Origin: [Pseudomonas] carboxydohydrogena
GTDB lineage: Bacteria > Pseudomonadota > Alphaproteobacteria > Rhizobiales > Xanthobacteraceae
Assembly (NCBI RefSeq): GCF_029030725.1
Contig: NZ_CP113162.1
Coordinates: 1,920,501-1,984,500 of the forward strand
Length of the DNA stretch: 64,000 bases
Direction of reading: 5' to 3'
Under the pieces are notes generated by a model. The model saw only the letters and a program-made list of their open reading frames with translations. It was not told the DNA's origin and ran no database searches. Below are positions 56,459 to 64,000 of the stretch, in pieces. The translations under genes were made by a program, and so were the position numbers. Within the stretch, counting starts at the first letter, position 1; every line of letters begins with the position of its first letter.

Positions 56459-57541
56459 ATGACAAACCGGAATTTCAAACTTGCGCCGATGGCCCTGATC
56501 GCCGTTCTCTGCGGCCTAACGCCGTCGCTCGCACAACAGGCAGCGACCTCCGGACAGCAAGCGCCTCCGGCACAGCAGGCCAATGCCGATGCCTGCCAGC
56601 CCGTACCCAAAGGTGCGGCACCTCAAGGCAAGCATTGGTATTACCACACGGACCGCAGCGCCGGGCGCAAGTGCTGGTATCTCGGCGAGGCCGGCGCGAA
56701 GATAACCACGCGGCAGGCAGCACAACCCAAAGCCTCATCCACGTCGGACGCGAAGCCCGCGACCCGGCAGGATCTCGATGCGCGCGCCGAGGCTCCGGAG
56801 CAACCGACCGCCAAACCTTCGCGGGCAGCGCCGTTCACACCGAAAGCCGCGACCGCGACCGCGACCGAAGCAAGCGAACCTGCGGCGACGCAAGCAACAT
56901 CTGACAGCATCGCGTCCGCGCCGCTGCTCACGCAGCAATGGCCGGACGCAGATGCCTTTCGCCCAACAAGCCAGACCACAGGGCAATCGACATCACTTGC
57001 GAATTCGCAGCCCGCGCCTCTGCAACCAGCGCCATCGCAAGACGCAGAACCCGCTCCGGCAGCATCTCCCTCGCCTGCCGCACAGTCCACAACCGCCACA
57101 CCAGATCAAAACGCCGCGCCGTCCGATCAGCCCGCCAGTCTTTCATCGTGGCGGACAATGCTCGGCGCACTCCTCATCGCCCTGGGGTTCGCGGGCATTC
57201 TCGGATTCGTCACGTTCCGGTATTTCGGACGAGCAGAGCACGCTGCACGCAACACGCCCGGCCCTCGCCGCGACATATGGGGCGACAGGAACGAAGGCAC
57301 GGCTCCGATGGCCCCGTCCTACGATCAGATGATCGCACCATCGCGATGGGCATCCGCCGCGCGCGCATCGCTGGCACCGCAGGACCTCGACGAGATCGAG
57401 CAGCTTCTGCGTCGCGCCGCGCACGAGCAGGAAAATGTTATTTCTCTAGCTGATCCTGCAATCCGCGCACGAACGCCGACAGCCCCGTCTGCCGCTCGCG
57501 CTTCAGCCGTTCGGCACGCAGGATCGTCTCGACCTCGCTGA
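56459..57541 (+). CDS. Exported, low-complexity membrane-anchored protein of unknown function
   Basis: A 360-residue protein. A signal peptide (cleavage after SLA) precedes a short Cys-containing region (DACQPVPKG ... HWYYHTDRSAGRKCWYLGE), where two Cys may pair. A long Ala/Pro/Thr/Gln-rich, probably disordered, stretch follows, then one C-terminal membrane helix (about residues 235-258) and a cytosolic tail. GGGGGAA before the ATG at 56459 fixes the start. The last ~34 codons run antisense to the 3' end of gmk. I do not recognise a family. Confidence 0.65.
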   Translation: MTNRNFKLAPMALIAVLCGLTPSLAQQAATSGQQAPPAQQANADACQPVPKGAAPQGKHWYYHTDRSAGRKCWYLGEAGAKITTRQAAQPKASSTSDAKPATRQDLDARAEAPEQPTAKPSRAAPFTPKAATATATEASEPAATQATSDSIASAPLLTQQWPDADAFRPTSQTTGQSTSLANSQPAPLQPAPSQDAEPAPAASPSPAAQSTTATPDQNAAPSDQPASLSSWRTMLGALLIALGFAGILGFVTFRYFGRAEHAARNTPGPRRDIWGDRNEGTAPMAPSYDQMIAPSRWASAARASLAPQDLDEIEQLLRRAAHEQENVISLADPAIRARTPTAPSAARASAVRHAGSSRPR

Positions 57542-58088
57542 AGGCCTGATCGAGATCGTTGTTGAGCACGACATAGTCGTACTCGGCCCAATGGCTCAGT
57601 TCATGCGCCGCGCGATCCATGCGGCCACGGATCACCGCGTCGGAATCCTGCGCGCGGGTATGAAGCCGCCTTTCAAGGTCCTGCGCCGACGGCGGCAGGA
57701 TGAACACGCTGACGACATCGGCCCGCGCCTTCTCGCGCAGTTGCTGCGTGCCCTGCCAGTCGATATCGAACAGCACGTCCTCACCTGCGGACAGCGCCTT
57801 CTCCACCGCATGGCGCGGCGTGCCGTAATGATTGTCGAACACCGGCGCATGTTCGAGCAGTTCTTTTTTCCGAACCATCTCGTCGAAACGCTCCTTGTCG
57901 ACGAAGTAATAATGATCGCCCTCGACTTCCCCCGGCCGCTTCGCGCGCGTCGTGACGGATACCGACATCCGCAGGCCCGGCGTCTTCTCGATCAGCATCC
58001 GCGACAGCGTGGACTTGCCCGCGCCGGATGGCGACGACAACACGAACATCAGGCCACGCCGCTCTCCGGCGAGCGCATTGCGAACCAT
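57438..58088 (-). CDS. gmk: Guanylate kinase
   Basis: A 216-residue enzyme that phosphorylates GMP. The P-loop SSPSGAGKST, the GMP-binding SVSVTTRAKRPGE and the lid region are present. The ATG at 58088 is preferred because GGAG lies eight bases before it; a GTG at 58097 that overlaps the yicC stop is the alternative. It is the last gene of the minus-strand cluster. Confidence 0.95.
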   Translation of the reverse strand: MVRNALAGERRGLMFVLSSPSGAGKSTLSRMLIEKTPGLRMSVSVTTRAKRPGEVEGDHYYFVDKERFDEMVRKKELLEHAPVFDNHYGTPRHAVEKALSAGEDVLFDIDWQGTQQLREKARADVVSVFILPPSAQDLERRLHTRAQDSDAVIRGRMDRAAHELSHWAEYDYVVLNNDLDQAFSEVETILRAERLKRERQTGLSAFVRGLQDQLEK

Positions 58089-58093
58089 CGCGG

Positions 58094-58981
58094 TCACTCC
58101 AGATTCTGAACCTGCTCGCGGAACTGCTCGACGATGTTCTTCATCTCGAGGCCGATATTGGTCAGTTCGACATCGTTCGATTTCGAACAGGTGGTGTTCA
58201 CTTCCCGGTTGAATTCCTGCGACAGGAAGTCGAGCCGCCGTCCGACCGGGCCGCCCTTCGCCAACAGCTCGCGTGCCTGTGCGACATGCGAGCCGATCCG
58301 GTCGAGCTCCTCGCGGATGTCGGCCCTGGTCGCGATCAGCAGCGCTTCCTGCGACAGCCGGTCCGGATCGAAGCGATCCGACGCATCGAGCAATGTCGCG
58401 ATCTGCTCGGCGAGGCGCGCCTTGATCGCTTCCGGCTTGCGCCCCGGCGCGGCCTCGGCTTTCGCCGCAAGCCGCTCGATGTCGTTGACGCGCTGCGTCA
58501 GGATCTCGCCGAGCGAAACGCCTTCGCGATCCCGCATCTCGACAAGGCCGGACAGCGCCGTCTCGAATGCGGCGATGGCGGCGGCCTTGGCCGCGGCGAT
58601 TTCGGCCTCGTCGCTCTCGGGCTCGACAATGTCGATCACGCCCTTCACCGCCAGCAGGCCATCGACCGTCGGCGGCGCGGCGCCTGTCTTTGCTGCGAGA
58701 TCGCGCGCGGTGGCGAGCACCGAAGCGAGAATGTCGTCGTTAATGCGCGCGACAGAAGCGGAGCCCGCGCGCTTGGCGGTGAGGTTGGCATAGACCGTGC
58801 CGCGCGACACCGCCTCACCGATCCGTTTGCGCACCGTGCCTTCGAGATCGTCCCACCCCTGCGGCAGGCGCACACGCAGGTCCAGACCCTTGGCGTTGAC
58901 CGACTTCAATTCCCATTCGAACGTATAAGGTCCGCTGGTGCCGTGGCTTCGCGAAAAGCCGGTCATGCTCGACAACGCCAT
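58094..58981 (-). CDS. yicC: YicC family protein
   Basis: A 295-residue protein of the YicC family, recently described as an endoribonuclease in E. coli. The N-terminal MTGFSRSHG and the C-terminal FLSQEFNREVNTTCSKSND and NIGLEMKNIVEQFREQVQNLE are family hallmarks. It lies directly upstream of gmk, an order seen in many proteobacteria. Confidence 0.93.
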   Translation of the reverse strand: MALSSMTGFSRSHGTSGPYTFEWELKSVNAKGLDLRVRLPQGWDDLEGTVRKRIGEAVSRGTVYANLTAKRAGSASVARINDDILASVLATARDLAAKTGAAPPTVDGLLAVKGVIDIVEPESDEAEIAAAKAAAIAAFETALSGLVEMRDREGVSLGEILTQRVNDIERLAAKAEAAPGRKPEAIKARLAEQIATLLDASDRFDPDRLSQEALLIATRADIREELDRIGSHVAQARELLAKGGPVGRRLDFLSQEFNREVNTTCSKSNDVELTNIGLEMKNIVEQFREQVQNLE

Positions 58982-59112
58982 TGTCGAAAAGCTCCGTTCA
59001 AATCAGATGGATTCGCTGTGCGTGAACCGCCGCGACCATACCCCGAATTGGGCCATGGTGCAGACCGTTTTGGCGTCCGTCCCTTGAGAATTTCCTGCGA
59101 ATTGCCTGAAAT

Positions 59113-60480
59113 TCAGCGCGTTGCGGAAGCCGTATCCGCCGCAGCGTGGGCCGATGCCGTGGCCGGTCTGGCGTGGGATGCCGGCTTGCGGGTTTGCGCC
59201 GCCGCCGAGGTCACGCCCGCCCATGCATCACCGGCCTTGGGAGCCAGCGATTGCTTGCCGTGAGATGATTTCGGAGCGGCCTTCGGCGCGGCGCGTCTGG
59301 CGGGCGCGGCCGGAGGCTGCGGCTGCGCGGCAGCGGGCTCGGATGGCGCGCTGGAGGGAACTGCGACCGGAGGCGGCACGTCGTCCGGCGCGGCGGCGTC
59401 GTTCTGTTGACGCTCGATCGAGCGCAGCTTCGCCACCGCTTTCTGATGCTCGTTATAATTCTCGGTGAACGTATGCCCGCCGGTGCCGTCAGCCACGAAA
59501 TACAGGTCACGCGTGCGCGCGGGATTGGCGGTCGCCTCAAGCGAGGCGCGTCCCGGATTGGCGATCGGTCCCGGCGGCAACCCCTCGATGACGTAGGTGT
59601 TGTATGGCGTCGGCTGCTGGATCTCGCTGCGCTTGATCGGCCGTCCGAGCGTGCCCTTGCCGCCGACAAGGCCATAGATGATGGTCGGATCGGATTGCAG
59701 CTTGATCTTCTGGCGCAACCGGTTGACGAACACCGAGGCGACGCGGCTTCGCTCGTCGGCGCGGCCGGTTTCCTTCTCGACGATGGATGCCAGCGTCACG
59801 AGCTGTTCCGGCGAACGTAATGGCAGATCGGGATTGCGATGCTCCCAGACTTCCGCGAGCAGCCGCTTCTGCGCCTGCTGCATGCGCTGGATCACCTGCT
59901 CGCGCTGCGTGCCGCGCGGAAACTTGTAGGTGTCCGGCAGCAGCGTGCCTTCGCGCGGCACCTCGCGCAACGAGCCTGCGAAGATGTCGTTATCCTGCAA
60001 GCGCTGGACGATCTGTTCCGATGTCAGACCTTCCGGAATGGTGAAGGCATGCTGCACCACCTTGCCATCGACGATGGTTCCGATGACATCCGACAGGCTC
60101 GCATTCTTCTGGAACAGGAATTCGCCCGACTTGAGCGAGGTGCGCGCGTTGAGCGCCAGCACGCCGCCGATAAAGGTCCAGCGGTCCGCCTTGATGACGC
60201 CTTCGCGCAACAGGATGTCGCCGATGTCCGTCATGCCAGCACGCGGCGGAATATTGACGACCTTGTCGGCGGTCAGCGGCCCTTTCGCGGCCAGCATCTG
60301 CTTGCCGTAGATATAAAGACCGCCCGCGCCCAGCATCAGGACCAGGAGAATCGTGATGATGGCGTTGCCCGCGATCACAAACGGATTGCGCGCGCTGTCG
60401 GAACGCTTCGGAGGCGGAACCTGCTGCGGCTCTAACGCCGCGCGCGGGCTGCGCGGTTCAATGGGAGGCCTTTGACTCAT
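59113..60480 (-). CDS. mltG: Endolytic murein transglycosylase MltG
   Basis: A 455-residue inner-membrane enzyme that cleaves nascent glycan strands. A Pro-rich cytosolic N terminus and one membrane helix (about residues 37-60) are followed by a LysM-like part and the catalytic domain with the active Glu in LASIVEKETG. The last ~90 residues are Ala/Pro/Lys-rich and look disordered. The start at 60480 is set by the family N terminus; an upstream in-frame start at 60519 is less likely. Confidence 0.92.
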   Translation of the reverse strand: MSQRPPIEPRSPRAALEPQQVPPPKRSDSARNPFVIAGNAIITILLVLMLGAGGLYIYGKQMLAAKGPLTADKVVNIPPRAGMTDIGDILLREGVIKADRWTFIGGVLALNARTSLKSGEFLFQKNASLSDVIGTIVDGKVVQHAFTIPEGLTSEQIVQRLQDNDIFAGSLREVPREGTLLPDTYKFPRGTQREQVIQRMQQAQKRLLAEVWEHRNPDLPLRSPEQLVTLASIVEKETGRADERSRVASVFVNRLRQKIKLQSDPTIIYGLVGGKGTLGRPIKRSEIQQPTPYNTYVIEGLPPGPIANPGRASLEATANPARTRDLYFVADGTGGHTFTENYNEHQKAVAKLRSIERQQNDAAAPDDVPPPVAVPSSAPSEPAAAQPQPPAAPARRAAPKAAPKSSHGKQSLAPKAGDAWAGVTSAAAQTRKPASHARPATASAHAAADTASATR

Positions 60481-60577
60481 GTCCGAAATCCGAATCCGTT
60501 CTGGCCCGATCTCTCGCACAAACTTGGGATCGCAATATGACCGAAAGTTCTCTCGCGGTGAAGCCGAGGCGTCCCCC

Positions 60578-61843
60578 TCAGTTCACCACCCGCTTCATGA
60601 TCAACGATGCATTGGTGCCGCCAAAACCGAACGAGTTCGACAGGACGACATTAATTTCGCGTGACTTGGCCTTGTGCGGCACAAGATCGATGGCGGTCTC
60701 GATCGACGGATTGTCGAGGTTCAGCGTCGGAGGCGCCATATTGTCGCGCAGCGCCAGCACGCAGAAGATCGCCTCCACGGCTCCTGCCGCGCCGAGCAGA
60801 TGGCCGATCGACGATTTCGTCGATGACATCGCCACCTTCGAGGCCGTGTTGCCCAGCAGCTTCTGCACCGCGCCCAGTTCGATCTCGTCGCCGAGCGGCG
60901 TCGAGGTGCCGTGGGAATTGATGTAGTCGATGTCGGAGGCAAGAAGGCCCGCGCGCTTCATCGCGGCACTCATGCAGCGATAGGCGCCATCGCCATCGGA
61001 TGCCGGCGCGGTGATATGATAGGCGTCGCCGGACAGACCGTAGCCAACGATTTCGGCGTAGATCTTCGCGCCGCGTTTTTTCGCGTGCTCGTATTCTTCG
61101 AGCACCACAATGCCCGCGCCCTCGCCCATCACGAAGCCGTCGCGGTCGGCGTCGTAAGGCCGCGAGGCCGCCGTGGGCTTGTCGTTGAATTTCGTGGACA
61201 TCGCGCGCAACGCGCAGAAGCCCGCCATCGCCAGACGATTGACCGGGGATTCCGCACCGCCCGCGACCATCACGTCGGCATCGCCGAGCATGATCAGCCG
61301 CGACGCATCGCCGATGGCGTGCGCGCCGGTCGAGCAGGCTGTCACAACCGAATGGTTCGGACCCTTGAGGCCGTGCTGGATCGAGACATAGCCGGAGGCG
61401 AGATTGATGAGGCGTCCCGGGATAAAGAACGGCGAAACCTTGCGCGGACCGCGCTCATGCAGCAGCACGGCCGTCTCGCCGATGCCCTGAATGCCGCCGA
61501 TGCCGGAGCCGATCATCGTGCCGGTGGCGCAACGCTCTTCCTCGGTGGACGGATGCCAGCCGGCGTCGTTGAGCGCCTCGGATGCTGCCGCCATCGCGAA
61601 GATGATGAAGTCATCGACCTTGCGCTGCTCTTTCGGCTCCATCCACAGATCGGGATTGAAGGTGCCCTCGGTGCCGTCGCCGCGCGGCACAACGCAGGCA
61701 ATCTGGCTGGTGAGGTCGGAGACATCGAAATGCTCGATCTTCCGCGCGCCGCTTTCACCGTTGAGGATGCGCTTCCAGGTCGGCTCCACGCCGCCCCCCA
61801 GCGGCGAGACCATGCCGAGGCCGGTGACGACCACTCGCCTCAT
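60578..61843 (-). CDS. fabF: Beta-ketoacyl-ACP synthase II
   Basis: A 421-residue condensing enzyme of fatty-acid elongation. The Cys-His-His triad is Cys170 in TACSTGAH, His311 in SHGTSTPLGD and His348 in IGHLLGAAG. GGAG lies eight bases before the start at 61843. It is downstream of acpP and upstream of mltG. Confidence 0.97.
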   Translation of the reverse strand: MRRVVVTGLGMVSPLGGGVEPTWKRILNGESGARKIEHFDVSDLTSQIACVVPRGDGTEGTFNPDLWMEPKEQRKVDDFIIFAMAAASEALNDAGWHPSTEEERCATGTMIGSGIGGIQGIGETAVLLHERGPRKVSPFFIPGRLINLASGYVSIQHGLKGPNHSVVTACSTGAHAIGDASRLIMLGDADVMVAGGAESPVNRLAMAGFCALRAMSTKFNDKPTAASRPYDADRDGFVMGEGAGIVVLEEYEHAKKRGAKIYAEIVGYGLSGDAYHITAPASDGDGAYRCMSAAMKRAGLLASDIDYINSHGTSTPLGDEIELGAVQKLLGNTASKVAMSSTKSSIGHLLGAAGAVEAIFCVLALRDNMAPPTLNLDNPSIETAIDLVPHKAKSREINVVLSNSFGFGGTNASLIMKRVVN

Positions 61844-61927
61844 ATCAGATGCTCCGATGTGCCAAACAGAAAGACGGCGGGCCGTTGCGCACAACAACCC
61901 GCCGACATCAGCTACCGCAGAAGGAGC

Positions 61928-62167
61928 TTAGCTCTTCGCGTTCTTTTCGAGGAACTTGGTGGCGTCGCCAACCGTGAGGATGGTCTCCGCCGCGTCGTCC
62001 GGAATCTCGCAACCGAATTCTTCTTCGAAAGCCATCACCAGTTCGACAGTGTCGAGGCTGTCGGCGCCGAGGTCGTCGATGAAGCTCGCGGTATCCACCA
62101 CTTTCTCCGGTTCGACACCGAGGTGCTCCACAACGATCTTCTTCACGCGCTCGCCAATCTCACTCAT
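61928..62167 (-). CDS. acpP: Acyl carrier protein
   Basis: A 79-residue acidic protein. Ser37 in [12 protein letters not shown] is the 4'-phosphopantetheine site. The N terminus [12 protein letters not shown] and the length match AcpP, and GAGG precedes the ATG at 62167; the frame extends 35 codons upstream without family content. Codon use and strong ribosome site fit high expression. It is 84 bp upstream of fabF. Confidence 0.98.
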   Translation of the reverse strand: MSEIGERVKKIVVEHLGVEPEKVVDTASFIDDLGADSLDTVELVMAFEEEFGCEIPDDAAETILTVGDATKFLEKNAKS

Positions 62168-62319
62168 CGTTTCAACCTCGTGTTTGCTTCGTTTAACCCG
62201 ATCGTAAAACGATACGAGCCGGTGTTGACCTTCTAAAAACTCTATGCCGCCCGCCCGGTTCGATCCGCGCACCCGCAGACCGACAGTCCCCTGCGAACCT
62301 CAACAGATGACGCATCGGG

Positions 62320-62346
62320 AATATACAGGGTTTTGATTTCCTGCAA
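62320..62346 (-). promoter_or_regulatory. Candidate acpP promoter
   Basis: On the minus strand TTGCAG is followed after 15 bp by TATATT. The spacer is short for a sigma-70 promoter, so the call is tentative. It lies about 150 bp upstream of the acpP start. Confidence 0.3.
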
Positions 62347-62374
62347 CGACGTTCTTCCCCTTGCGCGCCCACCC

Positions 62375-62394
62375 CAAAACGGCCAGCCGTTTTG
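62375..62394. terminator. Hairpin downstream of fabG
   Basis: A perfect 9-bp stem CAAAACGGC / GCCGTTTTG with a 2-nt centre. It lies about 170 bp beyond the fabG stop and upstream of the acpP promoter candidate. It could end part of the fabG transcripts; there is no long U-tract beyond the stem. Confidence 0.4.
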
Positions 62395-62561
62395 CGGCGA
62401 ATCCGCCCCGACCCTGAGGTCCGACCGGTCGAAAACCTTCCCCATACGACCGGACATCGCGCAACGAGACGGCATCCGAATAGCACAGGTCGGGGGGCTT
62501 GGCCAAGCCGGGCGATACCGTCAAACCGTCATAAAACGGCACAACGAATCTCCCAAGATGC

Positions 62562-63299
62562 TCAAATCATTGCCATTCCGCCATTGACATGAATGGTCTG
62601 GCCCGTGACGTAGGCCGCCTCGTTGGAGGCCAGATAGACTGCCGCCGCCGCGATGTCGTCGGGCGAGCCAAGCCGTCCCGCCGGAACCTTGCCGAGAATG
62701 GCTTCCTTCTGCTTGTCGTTCAGCGCATCCGTCATCGCGGTCGCAATAAAACCGGGTGCGATGCAATTCGCCGTCACATTTCGCCGGGCGTATTCCTGGC
62801 CGATCGACTTCATCATGCCGATCAGGCCCGCCTTCGACGACACGTAATTGACCTGCCCCGCATTGCCGGTGACGCCGACCACCGAGGTGATGCCGATGAT
62901 GCGGCCGAAGCGCTTGCGCATCATCAATTTGGTCGCGGCGCGCGCGAGGCGAAAGGTCGCGGTGAGATTGACGTCGATCACCTGATCCCAATCCTCGTCG
63001 CGCAATTGCACAAAGAGATTGTCCCGGGTGATGCCTGCGTTGGCGACGAGGATGTCGAGCTGCCCCATCGCCTTCTCGGATGCCGGAACCAGCGCCTCGA
63101 CCTCATCCTTGTCGGACAAATTGCACGGCAGAACGTGAACGCGCTCCTTCAACTCACCCGCGAGCGCATCGAGCACCTCGCGCCGGGTTCCGGAAATCGC
63201 GACCGTCGCACCCTGCGTGTGCAACGCCCTGGCGATGGCGTTGCCGATGCCGCCGGTCGCGCCGGTGACGAGCGCGGTCTTGCCTGTCAGATCGAACAT
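62562..63299 (-). CDS. fabG: 3-oxoacyl-ACP reductase
   Basis: A 245-residue SDR that performs the first reduction in fatty-acid elongation with NADPH. The cofactor loop TGATGGIG, NAGIT, and the catalytic Ser139, Tyr152 and Lys156 (YVSSK) are present. AAGGAG before the ATG at 63299 fixes the start. It lies 15 bp after fabD. Confidence 0.97.
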   Translation of the reverse strand: MFDLTGKTALVTGATGGIGNAIARALHTQGATVAISGTRREVLDALAGELKERVHVLPCNLSDKDEVEALVPASEKAMGQLDILVANAGITRDNLFVQLRDEDWDQVIDVNLTATFRLARAATKLMMRKRFGRIIGITSVVGVTGNAGQVNYVSSKAGLIGMMKSIGQEYARRNVTANCIAPGFIATAMTDALNDKQKEAILGKVPAGRLGSPDDIAAAAVYLASNEAAYVTGQTIHVNGGMAMI

Positions 63300-63314
63300 C
63301 AACGTCTCCTTCAA

Positions 63315-64000
63315 TCACCCGCGCGCGGCGGCGATGGCATCCTTGGCTGCGGCGATGTCGCCGGGGCCGCCGACCGCGACGCCGACCGCGCCATCCGCGA
63401 TCCGCTTCACGAGGCCGGTGAGCACCTTGCCCGAACCGATCTCCAGAAAATGCGTGACACCGTGGGCAGCCATATAAGCGACGCTTTCGCGCCAGCGCAC
63501 CGTGCCGGTGACCTGCTCCACCAGCAGCTTGCGAATTTGATCGGGATCAGTGACCGGACCCGCGAGGATGTTCGCAACCACCGGCACCACCGGCTTGTTG
63601 ACGGTGACCTTCGCGAGCGCCTCGGCCATCGCATCGGCGGCAGGCTGCATCAGGCGGCAATGAAACGGTGCGGACACCTGCAACAGCATCGCGCGCTTGG
63701 CGCCCCTGGCTTTGGCGATCTCGACCGCGCGCTCCACCGCGGCCTTGTCGCCGGAGACGACGACCTGACCGCCGCCATTGTCGTTCGCGGCCTGACAGAC
63801 CTGTCCCTGTGCGGCCTCATTGGCCGCCGCCACGGCGGTCTCGTAGTCGAGGCCAAGCAAGGCGGCCATCGCACCGACGCCGACCGGCGTCGCCTTCTGC
63901 ATCGCGGTTCCGCGAATCCGCAACAGCCGCGCTGTGTCGGCGATCGACAGGCTGCCCGCCGCCGCCAGCGCCGAATATTCCCCGAGCGAATGGCCCGCGA
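63315..64000 (-). CDS. fabD: Malonyl-CoA:ACP transacylase (5' end outside window)
   Basis: The frame is open at the right edge, so the N-terminal part is missing. The nucleophile motif GHSLGEYSAL lies at the edge (about 63970-64000) and the catalytic His in SAPFHC follows about 95 residues later. It transfers malonyl groups to AcpP and is the first visible gene of the fab cluster. Confidence 0.95.
   Translation of the reverse strand, partial: AGHSLGEYSALAAAGSLSIADTARLLRIRGTAMQKATPVGVGAMAALLGLDYETAVAAANEAAQGQVCQAANDNGGGQVVVSGDKAAVERAVEIAKARGAKRAMLLQVSAPFHCRLMQPAADAMAEALAKVTVNKPVVPVVANILAGPVTDPDQIRKLLVEQVTGTVRWRESVAYMAAHGVTHFLEIGSGKVLTGLVKRIADGAVGVAVGGPGDIAAAKDAIAAARG

Larger units (their letters stand above)
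62168..62561. other. Intergenic region fabG/acpP
   Basis: A 394-bp gap on an otherwise compact operon. No gene is supported. It holds a candidate acpP promoter and a hairpin, listed separately, which suggests that acpP has its own transcript in addition to readthrough from fabG. Confidence 0.5.

Noticed and set aside
62242-62475. Minus-strand frame of about 77 codons between fabG and acpP
   Set aside because: No ribosome site, low-complexity Arg/Gly-rich translation, and it runs through the hairpin and promoter candidate.
1-64000. Mobile elements or prophage genes
   Set aside because: No transposase, integrase or phage structural gene was recognised, and no long terminal inverted repeats were seen.

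Overview
The window looks like chromosomal DNA from a high-GC alphaproteobacterium, most likely a Rhizobiales member of the Bradyrhizobium/Rhodopseudomonas/Afipia group. This is inferred from gene content and order: divergent dctA/dctBD, hdaA beside a PgsA-like gene, purMN, tandem terC genes, holC-pepA, lptG-lptD-surA-pdxA-rsmA, and a fabD-fabG-acpP-fabF-mltG-yicC-gmk cluster. It was not checked by any database search. I see no tRNA, rRNA, insertion sequence, prophage or CRISPR array. The region reads as core genome with a more variable efflux and envelope segment.

Layout. 1-6.1 kb: the 3' part of a TsdA-like diheme cytochrome c gene, then the C4-dicarboxylate module (dctA on the minus strand, dctB-dctD on the plus strand) with a near-perfect sigma-54 promoter and two spaced dyads in the divergent gap, then a small PsiF-type gene. 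6.3-8.7 kb: an exported beta-rich protein, a Cys4 zinc-ribbon-like protein and an SDR oxidoreductase. 8.7-19.7 kb: two RND efflux systems (adaptor plus pump, both on the minus strand) flanking a methyl-accepting chemotaxis gene, then an EmrE-like SMR exporter. No outer-membrane channel or regulator gene is present for these pumps. 19.7-24.3 kb: small envelope proteins, CreA, an L,D-transpeptidase, a polysaccharide deacetylase, a DHFR-like protein and DoxX. 24.4-38.4 kb: malic enzyme, AspRS, RNase D, an orphan protein of flagellin-like composition, ppk1-ppx (overlapping genes behind a candidate Pho box), hdaA, a PgsA-like enzyme and purMN. 38.5-45 kb: a passenger-less autotransporter barrel, two tandem TerC paralogues with a repeat-rich gap and a large hairpin, ndk, a Gly/His-rich secreted protein and an ABC-F ATPase. 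45-64 kb: a lipoprotein, holC, pepA, the LPS-assembly/periplasmic-folding/PdxA/RsmA operon, an alcohol dehydrogenase, then gmk, yicC, mltG and fatty-acid synthesis genes, ending inside fabD.

How the genes work together. DctB senses dicarboxylates and phosphorylates DctD, which should act from the two upstream dyads on the sigma-54 promoter of dctA. Ppk1 makes polyphosphate and Ppx degrades it. LptG and LptD belong to the LPS export bridge and SurA helps outer-membrane proteins fold. FabD, FabG, AcpP and FabF form one fatty-acid elongation cluster beside the peptidoglycan enzyme MltG.

The points I would look at first are: lptF is absent from its usual place between pepA and lptG, where only about 480 bp and a 44-codon reading frame remain; the repeat-rich gap between the terC genes; the sigma-54/enhancer layout of dctA; the Pho box before ppk1; and an RND pump that lacks the usual transmembrane-10 lysine. 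I did not find evidence for a wholly new multi-gene system.
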